In this document: positions 38,066-47,162 of the stretch, piece by piece | Position numbering within the stretch: position 1 is the first letter of the stretch | Layout of the letters: each line of letters starts with the position of its first letter | Assembly (NCBI GenBank): GCA_021781415.1 | Contig: JAJXWW010000079.1 | Location: forward strand, 62,001-126,000 | Length of the DNA: 64,000 bases | Reading direction: 5' to 3' | Origin: Planctomycetota bacterium | GTDB taxonomy: Bacteria > Planctomycetota > Planctomycetia > Gemmatales > Gemmataceae | Notes under the pieces: model-generated | What the model was told of the DNA's origin: nothing | What the model saw: the letters and a program-made list of their open reading frames with translations, nothing else | Databases searched by the model: none | Made by a program: the position numbers and the translations under genes

Positions 38066-39310
38066 ATGAAGTGTGAAATTCTCTCGATTGGTAGCGAACT
38101 TACAAGCGGTCAGAATCTCGACACCAACAGCCAATGGCTCAGTCGGCGCTTGGCGGAGATGGGTATAGTCGTCGGCTGGCATACGACCGTGGCCGACGAT
38201 CTCGAAGCGAATATCGAGGCGTTCCGAATTGCAAGTCGGCGAGCGGGACTGGTGCTTGCGACGGGCGGACTCGGTCCCACGCAGGACGATCTGACGCGCG
38301 AAGTGTTGGCCCGCGTCGCCGGCGTCGAATTGTTCGAGGATGCCGATTCGTTGCGGCACATCGAAGCGATGTTTCATCGGCGCAATCGCACCATGCCGGA
38401 ACGCAATCGCGTGCAAGCACTGTTTCCCAAGGGTGCTGAAGCAATCTTGAATGAGCGAGGTACCGCGCCCGGCATTTGGATGCGCACGGGCGAATGCCAG
38501 ATTGCAGCCATGCCGGGCGTGCCGTCGGAGATGTACGGCATGTTCGAGTCGCAGGTGCGGCCGCGCCTCGATGCGCTCGGGTTAGGCGGCGGCGTACTCG
38601 TGCAGCGCAAAATCAACACTTTCGGACTCGGAGAATCGGCAATCGAAGAGAGGCTCCTCGACCTGACGAAGCGAGGCCATGTGCCGGAGGTTGGCATCAC
38701 GGTCAGCGACGCGGTGGTCTCGTTGCGCATCCTCGCCCGCGCGGCGAGCCTCGCGGATGCTCAAGCGCAGATCGCTCCGGTCGAACGAACGGTGCGCGAG
38801 CGCCTTGGCTCTCTGGTTTTCGGCGTGGATGACGAGGAATTGCAAGGAGCGGTGGCGGAGTTGTTGGCCTCCAAACGACAAAGTTTGGCGACGGCGGAAG
38901 GGGTGACGGCGGGATTGGTGGCCGAACGGCTCGGCAGCGTGCCGGGCATTAGCGCTTGGTTCCGCGGCGGCATGGTTGCCTACGACAATCGTTTGAAGGT
39001 GGAGTTGCTCACCGTGCCGCAATCCCTGATCGAAACCCACGGAGCCGTCAGCGCCGAAGTTGCCGAGGCGATGGCCGTCGGCTGCCGCACCCGCCTGCGT
39101 GTCGATCTGGCCGTAAGCACGGTCGGCGTTGCCGGTCCCCACGATCTGAGTGCGGACTGTCCGGTCGGTCTGGTGTACGTCGGTCTGGCATGGTCGGGGG
39201 GCGCGACTTCCACGCGCTTCAGCTGGACCGGCAGCCGCGACGAAGTACGGCGGCGCACCGCCAAACTCGCCCTCAATCGGGTCCGCCTCCATCTTTTGTC
39301 CGGCGAATGA
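38066..39310 (+). CDS. cinA: CinA-like protein with degenerate amidohydrolase site
   Basis: Two-domain protein of 414 residues. The N-terminal molybdopterin-binding-like (COG1058, ADP-ribose pyrophosphatase) domain is well kept: SIGSELTSGQNLDTNSQWL and LATGGLGPTQDDLTREVLA. The C-terminal PncC-like domain normally deamidates nicotinamide mononucleotide with the Ser of AESCTGG. Here the equivalent is AEGVTAG (residues 277-283): the nucleophile is Gly279 and the Cys and first Gly also differ. The rest of the domain, including GGMVAYDNRLK and GVAGP, is kept, so the fold persists but the deamidase is probably inactive. Confidence 0.88.
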   Translation: MKCEILSIGSELTSGQNLDTNSQWLSRRLAEMGIVVGWHTTVADDLEANIEAFRIASRRAGLVLATGGLGPTQDDLTREVLARVAGVELFEDADSLRHIEAMFHRRNRTMPERNRVQALFPKGAEAILNERGTAPGIWMRTGECQIAAMPGVPSEMYGMFESQVRPRLDALGLGGGVLVQRKINTFGLGESAIEERLLDLTKRGHVPEVGITVSDAVVSLRILARAASLADAQAQIAPVERTVRERLGSLVFGVDDEELQGAVAELLASKRQSLATAEGVTAGLVAERLGSVPGISAWFRGGMVAYDNRLKVELLTVPQSLIETHGAVSAEVAEAMAVGCRTRLRVDLAVSTVGVAGPHDLSADCPVGLVYVGLAWSGGATSTRFSWTGSRDEVRRRTAKLALNRVRLHLLSGE

Positions 39311-39421
39311 GTCTGAAGGCAGTCCGTTTGCCGCGACAATGTGCTTGGGTCGAAGGAACCGAATGGGGTATAATATCGTCTGAAGGACAGAGAGATTCAC
39401 CCTCCTTTTGGAGATCGTCCC

Positions 39422-41653
39422 ATGTCGCAGCTGGTGCAGTCGTTGTGTCCGGGGTGTAAAAATCGGCTTCGGATTCCCTCCGATTGGCTCCACCAAGCGA
39501 TCCGGTGTAAACATTGCGGCACGGTGTTGCAAGCCAAGGGACGAATCGCTCCAGCCGTCCGCGAGAATGCGATCGCTTCTCCTCCTCAAAAGGCGGCAAT
39601 CGCGTCGATCGCTCCACCGGTTGCTCCTCTCGCCGTGCCCGTCGCGCAGTCGGTCGGCGGCGCGACCTTCACCGATTTCGACCACCCGCAACCCGAAACG
39701 AGCAAACGCAAGAAGCAGCGTCCCTCGAAAGGCGGCAGCGGCGGATGGATGGGAGCGTTTCTCGCACTCCTTTTTCTCGTTCTCACCGCCGGCGGCGCGT
39801 TTGTCTTCTGGGATAACCTCGCGGCGCTCTTCCCTCCCGACGACGATCCGGTTGCCCAAAATGCGCGCGACAAGTCGCCGAACAGTTCAACGACCAAGAC
39901 ATCGGACAACGAGTCCCGCTCCGTTCCGTCGCAAACGAAGGACAAAACTCCATCGACCAAGACACCGTCGAACAAACAACCCACGGACTCGCCCACTCGG
40001 CCCAACCCGAATCGCAACGATTCACCCAAACCGCCGCGCCCTGGAAGCAACCTCTTCCCACGCCGGGCGCTAGTCATCAGCATTCACGATTATCTCTACG
40101 CGAATCCGATTCTCAACGGATCGTCGAAGTCCGATAATTTTCACGCCTTTTTAGATAATCTCTCGCGCGCCGTGCAAATCCCGCGCAACCAAATCGCTCA
40201 TCTCAGCGACGACTCGTTCCACACGGACGGCGATCCGCGCGCACCGACGAAATCCGTGATCGAAAAGTCATTGACGGCTTTTCTCGAAACCTCGCGCGCT
40301 CAGGATCGCGTCGTGGTCTTCTTCGTCGGCCATTCCGTCGAGCTGGGTGACGATGTGTATCTCGCTCCCATCGAAGGCGAATTGGACCGGGCCGACACGA
40401 TGATTCCCCTGAAGTGGTTCTACGACCAGCTGGCCAAGTGCAAGGCGAGACAAAAGGTATTGGTGCTGGACGTGAATCGCTTCAATCCGACCATCGGGCA
40501 AGAACGGCCCGGCGGCGACGAGATGGGAGAGAAACTCGATGCCCTGTTGAAGGCTCCGCCGGCCGGCGTGCAAGTCTGGTCGTCGTGCATTGCCAAGCAA
40601 CGCTCCTATGCTTCCGACGATTACCCGATGGGCATTTTCCTAGACTCCATGAGGGAGACGGCGTCGGGTTTGGGCAACGGCAAGATTCAGAATGACCCGA
40701 AGAAGCCGTTACCGTTGGAGCGCTGGGTCGAAGTGGTCAATGAGCACATGAAAAAAGAATTGGGCAAGCGCAAGCTCGAACAGGTCTCACGGCTGACCGG
40801 CAAGGAAGCGGAAGGCAACGACGCTTACGATCCGAAGGAAGCATCGCCACCCAGCCCCATCGCCGCGCTCGCCGCTCCTCCCGCTAGCGTCTCCATCAAC
40901 AAGATGCTGATCGAATCCGTTCTCAGCCAAGCCGGTGCCCCGCCGATCAAGGTGACGCACGAATTGGCCATTCGCTACGATGCGCTGCCCCCCTTCTCCG
41001 TCGAGGCGCTCAAAAAGTATCAGGGTGACGTGCCCAATCCCGAATCGCCCCTGCGCAAAGCGATCAAGAACGCTCGCGCCGTTCTCTGGGCCATTTATCC
41101 CTCCCAAGGCCCCAAAGAGTTGAGCGGTGACATCAGCGTGATGCGCTCGAAGATCGGCGTTCAGTTGAACGTCCTCCGCGACGGCTATCGCGCCCCCGTT
41201 GGGGGAGGAAACGTCGAGAATCAATTCAAGACGCGCGTCGAGAACGACGAACGCCGGGTCGCCTTACTCATGCGCGCCATCGACGACGCCTTAAACGACT
41301 TACGCGATCCGAAAGTCGTCGAGGCCAGGGAAGCCGAGAACAAACGCTGGCAGGCGAATTACGATTACATCCATGCCCGCATGCAACTGGAATATGCGTA
41401 TCTCTTCGAGTATCAGTCGATGCTCGGCTCGATGCGGAAGGAACTCCCGCCGCGCGATCCCGAATTGCAATCCGGCTGGAAACTCGCCTCGCAAGCCAAG
41501 CTGCAAGGCGACAGCGCCGGCAAGAAGTTCGCCAAGGAGGGGCACAAGCTGCTCGACAAGATCATCAAGGATCACGCTGGCTCGCCGTGGGAAGTGTTGG
41601 CCAAGCGCGAGAAGCTGACCAACCTCGGCCTCGAATGGCAGGCAACGCGCTAA
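39422..41653 (+). CDS. Zinc-ribbon/TM caspase-like (pseudo)protease
   Basis: Large protein of 743 residues of planctomycete type. The N-terminus is a zinc ribbon (CPGC at 9-12, CKHC at 29-32). After a basic linker comes one membrane segment (about 110-133), then a Ser/Thr/Pro/Lys-rich spacer (140-210) and a caspase-like domain (about 214-440): RRALVISIHDYLYANP, the His strand VVVFFVGHSVELGDDVYLAP (His304), and VLVLDVNRFNP, where D-x-C-H-S is expected. The catalytic Cys is replaced (Asn352), so it is probably not a protease. The C-terminal third is helical. The topology suggests a periplasmic caspase-like domain with the ribbon inside. Confidence 0.7.
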   Translation: MSQLVQSLCPGCKNRLRIPSDWLHQAIRCKHCGTVLQAKGRIAPAVRENAIASPPQKAAIASIAPPVAPLAVPVAQSVGGATFTDFDHPQPETSKRKKQRPSKGGSGGWMGAFLALLFLVLTAGGAFVFWDNLAALFPPDDDPVAQNARDKSPNSSTTKTSDNESRSVPSQTKDKTPSTKTPSNKQPTDSPTRPNPNRNDSPKPPRPGSNLFPRRALVISIHDYLYANPILNGSSKSDNFHAFLDNLSRAVQIPRNQIAHLSDDSFHTDGDPRAPTKSVIEKSLTAFLETSRAQDRVVVFFVGHSVELGDDVYLAPIEGELDRADTMIPLKWFYDQLAKCKARQKVLVLDVNRFNPTIGQERPGGDEMGEKLDALLKAPPAGVQVWSSCIAKQRSYASDDYPMGIFLDSMRETASGLGNGKIQNDPKKPLPLERWVEVVNEHMKKELGKRKLEQVSRLTGKEAEGNDAYDPKEASPPSPIAALAAPPASVSINKMLIESVLSQAGAPPIKVTHELAIRYDALPPFSVEALKKYQGDVPNPESPLRKAIKNARAVLWAIYPSQGPKELSGDISVMRSKIGVQLNVLRDGYRAPVGGGNVENQFKTRVENDERRVALLMRAIDDALNDLRDPKVVEAREAENKRWQANYDYIHARMQLEYAYLFEYQSMLGSMRKELPPRDPELQSGWKLASQAKLQGDSAGKKFAKEGHKLLDKIIKDHAGSPWEVLAKREKLTNLGLEWQATR

Positions 41654-42021
41654 CCCCGGCGAACCGGCTGCGTTAGCTGCCGGGTGGACAGCATATCCCC
41701 GGCGAACCGGCTGCGTTAGCTGCCGGGTGAACTGCATCCCCCGGCGAACCGGCTGCGTTAGCTGCCGGGTGAACTGCATCCCCCGGCGAACCGGCTGCGT
41801 TAGCTGCCGGGTGAACTGCATCCCCCGGCGAACCGGCAGCGTTAGCTGCCGGGTGAACTGCATCCCCCGGCGAACCGGCAGCGTTAGCTGCCGGGTGAAC
41901 TGCATCCCCCGGCGAACCGGCTGCGTTAGCTGCCGGGTGAACTGCATCCCCCGGCGAACCGGCAGCGTTAGCTGCCGGGTTAGCTCCCCACCACCCGGCA
42001 GCTAACGCTGCCGGTTCGCCG
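41654..42021. repeat. Tandem array of eight 42-bp palindromic units plus inverted copy
   Basis: Eight head-to-tail units begin at 41656, 41699, 41741, 41783, 41825, 41867, 41909 and 41951, spaced 42 bp except for the first (43). Each holds CGAACCGGC(A/T)GCGTTAGCTGCCGGGT; the A form is a perfect CCGGCAGC-gtta-GCTGCCGG hairpin, the T form has one mismatch. Copies 5, 6 and 8 carry A, the others T. An inverted copy at 41993-42021 closes the array and forms the last codons and stop of the metallophosphoesterase. It fills the whole gap between two convergent genes; no separate terminator is visible. Confidence 0.95.
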
Positions 42022-42949
42022 AGAGCTGAATCTCGAAAACGCGGCCCTCGCGGAATGCTCCGCGCTCCTCATCGAAAACGCGCTGAACCGCGTGCAGGTG
42101 CGAGCCTTCAATGACGTAATCGCTATAAGACCACAATCCGCGTTGGGTGGCGCTACCGGCGCAGATGACGGGGAATGGCGCGTATTCGGAGTGCGGATGG
42201 TGATAATGTTCGTGGCGATGGCCGTGCAGCCATAGCGTGACGCCACCGTTTTTAGCCACGGAGAGCAGGTCGTTCAGATCGCGCAGACCGTGGAAAACGC
42301 CTTCCGGTTTTCCCTCGGCCAGACAAATGGGATAGTGAGTGATGAGAATGCGGTGTCCTGGCTCCAGTTGGTCGAGGAGCTTTTCCAGTCGTTCGAGCTG
42401 TTTCGATCCAACTCTCCCCCGCGCGTCCCAATACAGTCGATTGGCCGTCGAGGAGTTGACGCCGATCAACCACAAATGCCCGACGCGTTGAGCAAACGGA
42501 TAGACGTCATTGCCGATGCGTTCGCCTTGCTGCCAAGGGGCGAAAATCCGCTCGAAGTGGCCTCCTCGCACGGCGGAAGCGGTACAGTAATCGTGATTGC
42601 CTGGCACCGCCAGACCCCTAAAAGCCTCATTTCCCACGCCCAGCAAGCGCGCCGCGCTGTGAACCTCTTCCTCGAACCCCATCGTCGTGGCATCGCCGGA
42701 AAAAAGGAGACGATGATAGCCTCGCTGCCGTACCTCCTCGCGCAACGCGGTCAGAATGCGTTCGGTATGACGAAAGCGTTTGCCTCGACCCAGAAGGCGA
42801 AGATTGATCCATGCCGACATGCGTTTGTTGAACCAATCGCGCGGTCGCCACGAACGAATGGGCGCAGAGACGTGGATGTCGCTGAAATGGGCGAGACGGA
42901 CGAGGGGGGTATCGTTGGTGTCGATGGTGATAGACTCCCTCGTTCCCAC
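42002..42949 (-). CDS. Metallophosphoesterase
   Basis: Calcineurin-like phosphoesterase of 315 residues. All five metal-binding motifs are present: FSDIHVS, FSGDATTMG, GNHDYC, ITHYP and LHGHRHEH. Substrate unknown; could be a nucleotide or phospholipid pyrophosphatase-like enzyme. The track start is a GTG at 42949 inside a CGTTCCCACG palindrome with no ribosome site; no ATG lies before the first motif, so the start is uncertain. The last residues and stop lie inside the CCGGCAGC repeat. It follows rho on the same strand. Confidence 0.85.
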   Translation of the reverse strand: MGTRESITIDTNDTPLVRLAHFSDIHVSAPIRSWRPRDWFNKRMSAWINLRLLGRGKRFRHTERILTALREEVRQRGYHRLLFSGDATTMGFEEEVHSAARLLGVGNEAFRGLAVPGNHDYCTASAVRGGHFERIFAPWQQGERIGNDVYPFAQRVGHLWLIGVNSSTANRLYWDARGRVGSKQLERLEKLLDQLEPGHRILITHYPICLAEGKPEGVFHGLRDLNDLLSVAKNGGVTLWLHGHRHEHYHHPHSEYAPFPVICAGSATQRGLWSYSDYVIEGSHLHAVQRVFDEERGAFREGRVFEIQLSANRQR

Positions 42950-43015
42950 GCTCCGCGTGGGAACGCGCGTCCAGACGCTCCGCGTCCCGAAAGACGCGGA
43001 GCGTGGGAACGAGAA
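42941..43015. repeat. CGTTCCCACG dispersed palindrome (compound copy)
   Basis: CGTTCCCACGC-tcc-GCGTGGGAACG (42941-42965) followed by GACGCTCCGCGTC and its complement, ending GCGTGGGAACGAG. This is the best copy of a family also found at 46.97-47.09 kb, 58.3 kb, 63.2 kb and as a half-copy at 15.84 kb. It fills the gap between rho and the phosphoesterase. Confidence 0.85.
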
Positions 43016-43018
43016 GAG

Positions 43019-44419
43019 TTAACTCATGTTCATGCTCAGCAAGAATTCCGCATTCGATTTCGTCTTGCGCATGCGGTTCACGACCAACTCCATTGCCTCG
43101 ACGGGGTGCATGTCGGCGAGGACGCGACGGAGAGCGCGGACGCGATCGACCTCATCGGGGTGCATCAACAACTCTTCCTTGCGGGTTCCGGAGCGGTTGA
43201 TGTCGATGGCGGGCCAGACGCGTTTATCGACGAGTCGGCGATCCAGGTGGAGTTCCATGTTGCCCGTGCCCTTGAACTCCTCGAAGATCACTTCGTCCAT
43301 GCGTGAGCCGGTGTCGATGAGGGCGGTGGCCAGAATGGTCAGCGAGCCGCCTTCCTCAATGTTGCGTGCCGCTCCAAAAAAGCGTTTAGGCTTTTGCATC
43401 GCATTCGAATCGAGACCGCCGGACAACAGCTTGCCGCCGGAGGGCGCTTCGGTGTTGTGAGCGCGGGCGAGGCGGGTGACGGAATCGAGCAGAATGACCA
43501 CGTCGCGCCCGTCTTCCACGAGACGCTTGGCTTTTTCCAGGGCGATCTCGCTGACGTGGACGTGTTCCGAGGACGGTTCATCGAAGGTGCTGGCAACGAC
43601 TTCGGCGTTGGGTCCGGCCACGGTGCGAACCATGTCGGTGACTTCTTCGGGCCGTTCGTCGATGAGCAATACAATTAAATAACACTCGGGATGGTTCTTC
43701 TTGAGGGCCAGGGCAATTTTTTGCAGCAGGACCGTCTTACCCGCGCGGGGCGGCGAGACAATTAGGCCGCGCTGACCTTTACCGATGGGGGTCACGAGGT
43801 CGATGACGCGGGTGGGCATCTCGTCGCCGGTCGTCTCCAGGACGAGACGGCGATTGGGGTGGAGCGGCGTCAAATCCTCGAAGACCGTTGGCCGCGACTT
43901 CTCTTCCGGCGGATGACCGTTGACGACTTCGACCTGCATGAGGGCGAAGTTTTCCTGTCCTTCGATGGGCAGACGGATCGGTCCTTCGACGACCAACCCG
44001 GTGCGCAATCCGAGGCGACGAATCTGGCTGGGGGAGACGTAAATGTCTTCGGGAGAAGCGAGATAGTTGTGCGCGGCGCTGCGGAGGAATCCGTAGCCAT
44101 CGGGCAAGACTTCGAGCGTGCCGGAGCCGCGGACGATTTCGCCGCGTTCAATCTGGCGGCGCACGACGGCGACGATCATCTGGGCGCGATTCATTCCGGT
44201 GTGTTCGGCGATGCCCTCTTGCTCGACCAAGGCGAACAATTTCGGCATCGGCAGCCGGTAGAGATCGTCCAGCCGCAGCGCGGGATTGCCGCGCGGCGGA
44301 GTGTAATTTGGGGGAGGGGTGGATTGCGGCGGGGGAGACGCCGCCGAATCGGTAGTACGTCGAATCGTTCGTCTGCGGGTCATGTTCCCCGCTCCCTCGT
44401 CGCCGCGAGCGACGGCCAT
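43019..44419 (-). CDS. rho: Transcription termination factor Rho
   Basis: Hexameric RNA helicase that terminates transcription; 466 residues. The N-terminal extension is Pro/Thr-rich ([17 protein letters not shown]), then a Rho N domain and the RNA-binding cold-shock domain ([16 protein letters not shown]). The ATPase core has [16 protein letters not shown] (Walker A), [14 protein letters not shown] and [12 protein letters not shown], and [21 protein letters not shown]. The first ATG is used because GGAGG stands seven bases before it. The leader upstream is long and contains a dispersed palindrome. Confidence 0.97.
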   Translation of the reverse strand: MAVARGDEGAGNMTRRRTIRRTTDSAASPPPQSTPPPNYTPPRGNPALRLDDLYRLPMPKLFALVEQEGIAEHTGMNRAQMIVAVVRRQIERGEIVRGSGTLEVLPDGYGFLRSAAHNYLASPEDIYVSPSQIRRLGLRTGLVVEGPIRLPIEGQENFALMQVEVVNGHPPEEKSRPTVFEDLTPLHPNRRLVLETTGDEMPTRVIDLVTPIGKGQRGLIVSPPRAGKTVLLQKIALALKKNHPECYLIVLLIDERPEEVTDMVRTVAGPNAEVVASTFDEPSSEHVHVSEIALEKAKRLVEDGRDVVILLDSVTRLARAHNTEAPSGGKLLSGGLDSNAMQKPKRFFGAARNIEEGGSLTILATALIDTGSRMDEVIFEEFKGTGNMELHLDRRLVDKRVWPAIDINRSGTRKEELLMHPDEVDRVRALRRVLADMHPVEAMELVVNRMRKTKSNAEFLLSMNMS

Positions 44420-44896
44420 GTTGGATTCCTCCGGTGTGTTTGGCGTACCGCGTCAGCCGCCGAGGATGGGCGTGAGCATTCGGCAGCCTCAGCCGCCGGT
44501 TTACCAGGACAAGCCCTTACGCAGTATGCCGTTGAAAGAAATTAAACCTTGCGAATGCGGTTAAAGTTGCGGACTTCAATGGGACCATCCTCCCACGAGG
44601 ACGGCAGTAAAAAAAGTGAAGCCAGCGGTTCGAGAGAATGGCGTGGACCAACCTCCCTACCCAGTTAATTGTAACGAAGGTTTTTACATTTTCCAGACGA
44701 ATTGTCGAAAAGTTTCGCAAGTCGCCGATTTTGTCCCATTCCCGGTCGTGCCGAACGGACGATAAGACGCTTCGAGGGTCTCGGATCGACCTTGCCAACC
44801 TTACCGCGTCTGGTCTATCTTCAAACCATGAGCTTGCCGAGAGTTGTCGCAACGCTCGGATCGGCTCCACCGTGCCACGAACCGAAAGACGAAACG
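44420..44896. other. Divergent rho/glgX intergenic region with palindrome
   Basis: A 477-bp gap between divergent rho and glgX. It contains a GC-rich palindromic element at about 44448-44502 (GTCAGCCGCCG ... CGGCAGCCTCAGCCGCCGG) of the ACCGGC family within the rho leader, a small hairpin CCATCCTCccacGAGGACGG near 44584-44603, and an AT-rich stretch with TTAATTGTAACG near 44665 that may hold promoters. No small ORF with a ribosome site was seen. Confidence 0.5.
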
Positions 44897-46954
44897 ATGC
44901 TTTCTCTGCGAATCGCTCGCGGCAAATGCTTGCCGCTCGGCGCCTCGGCAATGCCCGATGGCGTTAACTTCGCTCTCCTCTGTCGCAATGGCACCTCCGT
45001 CACTCTGGTAGTCTATCCGCTCGACGGCCTTCAAACGATTGCCGAAGTACCGTTGGATCGGCGGCGCAATCGAACCGGCGACCATTGGCACATTCTCGTC
45101 GCCGGTCTGCCGTCCGCCTTCACCTACGGTTGGCGCGTCGAGGGGCCGCGCGGTTTGGGGCATCGTTTCGATCCGTCCATCGTACTGCTCGATCCCTCGG
45201 CGACCGCCTTGTCCGATAGCTCGTCGTGGGGCGAATCGCACGAGCCGGACTCGATGCGCTGCTCCGCGCGGCGAAGCGTGTATCTTCGTCGTCCCTTCCA
45301 TTGGGGGGAAGACGCGCCGCCGTTGACGCCGCTCGAAGATACGATCGTGTACGAATTGCACGTTCGCGGCTTCACCTGTCACCCGAACTCCCTGGTCGCT
45401 CATCCCGGAACCTTTGCCGGCGTGGTCGATAAAATCCCCTACCTCGTCTCGCTCGGAGTTACCGCCGTCGAGTTGCTGCCCGTTCACGAGTTCGACGAGT
45501 GCGACTGCCCGTTTCGCAATCCCGACACCGGCGAGCGCCTGCGCAATTTTTGGGGATATAACAGCGTCGCGTTCGCGGCGGTCAAGGCTGCCTACGCCGC
45601 CACGGGGAAGGATCACGGACAAGTCACCGAGTTCCGCGAGATGGTCCGCGCTTTCCACGACGCCGGAATCGAAGTCTATCTCGATGTGGTGTTCAACCAC
45701 ACGGGCGAGGGGGACGAACGCGGTCGAACCTACTCGTTTCGCGGTCTCGACAATCATCTGTATTACATGCTCACTCCAGAGGGAAAATATCTCAACTTCT
45801 CCGGCTGCGGCAATACCGTCAACTGCAACCATCCCGTCGTGCGCAACCTCATCCTCAACTGTTTGCGTTTCTGGGTGGCTGACATGCACGTCGATGGCCT
45901 GCGCTTCGATCTCGCTTCCGTCATGGGACGCGATTTCTTGGGGCGCGTGATGGTCGATCCGCCCATCGTCGAGATGATCGCCGAGGAAGGCGTGATGACC
46001 GACACGAAGTTGATCGCCGAACCGTGGGACGCGGCAGGCTTGTATCAGGTAGGCGGCTTTCCTTACGGGCGGCGTTGGTCGGAGTGGAACGGCATGTACC
46101 GCGATCACGTTCGCCGTTTCTGGCGCGGCGAACCGGGCATGGTGGGACAATTGGCGACGCGGCTGTGCGGCAGTTCCGATCTCTACGAACGCTCCGGACG
46201 GCAACCGCGCCATTCGCTCAATTTCATCACCTGTCACGATGGCTTTACTCTCTGGGATCTGGTGTCGTACAACCAAAAACACAATCGGGCCAACGGAGAG
46301 GACGAGCGCGACGGCTGCGGGGAAAACTACAGCTGGAACTGTGGCGTCGAGGGACCGACCGGGGACGCCAAGATTCTCGCCCTGCGCCAACGTCAAGCGC
46401 GGAACCTGCTCGCCACGCTTTTGCTGTCGCAGGGCGTACCGATGTTAATGGCCGGCGACGAGTTTCTCCGCACACAGAACGGCAATAATAACGCTTGGTG
46501 TCAAGACAACGAACTCTCGTGGATCGATTGGTCGCTGGCCGAACGCAATGCCGGATTCCTACGCTTCACGCGCGAGATGATCGCTCTGCGGAAGCGTCAT
46601 CCCGCCCTACGTCGAAGGAATTTCCTGTGGGGATCCGATGTGATTTGGCACGGCGTGATTCCCTTCAAGCCAGACTTCTCAGCGTGGAGCCGCAGTCTCG
46701 CTCTGGTTCTCGACGGTCGCCGCACCAATCGCGAGCCGGATCGAGACATCTACATGGCTTTTAACGCTTGGACCGAGACGTTGGCGTTTCGCATCCCACC
46801 CGCGCCCCAAGGCCGTCCGTGGCATCGCGTCGTCGATACGGCACTTATCTCGCCGCGCGACATCGTCGGCCTCGACGAAGGCCAACGCATCGAAGTAGGC
46901 TCGACCTATCCCGTGGTGGCGTTCTCGACCGTGGTATTGATCGCCGAAGCATGA
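44897..46954 (+). CDS. glgX: Glycogen debranching enzyme (isoamylase type)
   Basis: GH13 enzyme of 685 residues that cleaves alpha-1,6 branches of limit dextrins in glycogen breakdown. N-terminal CBM48 domain (PLGASAMPDGVNFALLC). Catalytic motifs: DVVFNHTGEGDE, GLRFDLASVMGRD (nucleophile Asp), LIAEPWDAAGLY (acid/base Glu) and FITCHDGFTLWDLVSYNQKHN, the GlgX-specific extended motif, then GENYSWNCGVEGP. The start is placed at the ATG where the family begins; ORF codons before it are not conserved and no start has a strong ribosome site. No other glycogen genes are linked. Confidence 0.93.
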   Translation: MLSLRIARGKCLPLGASAMPDGVNFALLCRNGTSVTLVVYPLDGLQTIAEVPLDRRRNRTGDHWHILVAGLPSAFTYGWRVEGPRGLGHRFDPSIVLLDPSATALSDSSSWGESHEPDSMRCSARRSVYLRRPFHWGEDAPPLTPLEDTIVYELHVRGFTCHPNSLVAHPGTFAGVVDKIPYLVSLGVTAVELLPVHEFDECDCPFRNPDTGERLRNFWGYNSVAFAAVKAAYAATGKDHGQVTEFREMVRAFHDAGIEVYLDVVFNHTGEGDERGRTYSFRGLDNHLYYMLTPEGKYLNFSGCGNTVNCNHPVVRNLILNCLRFWVADMHVDGLRFDLASVMGRDFLGRVMVDPPIVEMIAEEGVMTDTKLIAEPWDAAGLYQVGGFPYGRRWSEWNGMYRDHVRRFWRGEPGMVGQLATRLCGSSDLYERSGRQPRHSLNFITCHDGFTLWDLVSYNQKHNRANGEDERDGCGENYSWNCGVEGPTGDAKILALRQRQARNLLATLLLSQGVPMLMAGDEFLRTQNGNNNAWCQDNELSWIDWSLAERNAGFLRFTREMIALRKRHPALRRRNFLWGSDVIWHGVIPFKPDFSAWSRSLALVLDGRRTNREPDRDIYMAFNAWTETLAFRIPPAPQGRPWHRVVDTALISPRDIVGLDEGQRIEVGSTYPVVAFSTVVLIAEA

Positions 46955-46971
46955 GAGCGCGCGGAGTTGTC

Positions 46972-47087
46972 TCTCGTTCCCACGCCGGAGCGCGGGAACG
47001 CAGGCTTCATCGCTCGGCGGTGCGAGACGTGGAATACGGGACGCGGAGCGTCCGGACGTGCGTTCCCACGCTCCGCGTGGGAACGAG
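46972..47087. repeat. CGTTCCCACG dispersed palindrome cluster
   Basis: CTCGTTCCCACGCCGGAGCGCGGGAACGC at the left and CGTTCCCACGCTCCGCGTGGGAACGAGG at the right (47061-47087), separated by a related GACGCGGAGCGTCC-type element. Same family as 42.94 kb. Confidence 0.8.
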
Positions 47088-47162
47088 GTTACGAGATCGC
47101 GCGTCCTCCACGCTTGGCGGAAGGAGCAAGCTGAAGACAACTTCGGAAGCACGAATCGCCGA

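Noticed and set aside
38582-39859. Antisense ORF of 425 aa opposite cinA
   Set aside because: Spans two real plus-strand genes and shows no domain.
41300-42005. ORFs of 14-residue repeats (MQFTRQLTQPVRRG on minus, NCIPRRTGCVSCRV on plus)
   Set aside because: They arise because the 42-bp repeat length is divisible by three; no ribosome site outside the repeats and the units vary at the hairpin position as DNA, not protein.
41654-42021. CRISPR array
   Set aside because: Units are directly tandem with no unique spacers, and the unit itself contains the palindrome; no cas genes.
44801-46396. Antisense ORF of 531 aa opposite glgX
   Set aside because: Shadow frame of a well-supported GlgX gene; long antisense ORFs are common in GC-rich codon usage, and the product resembles no family.
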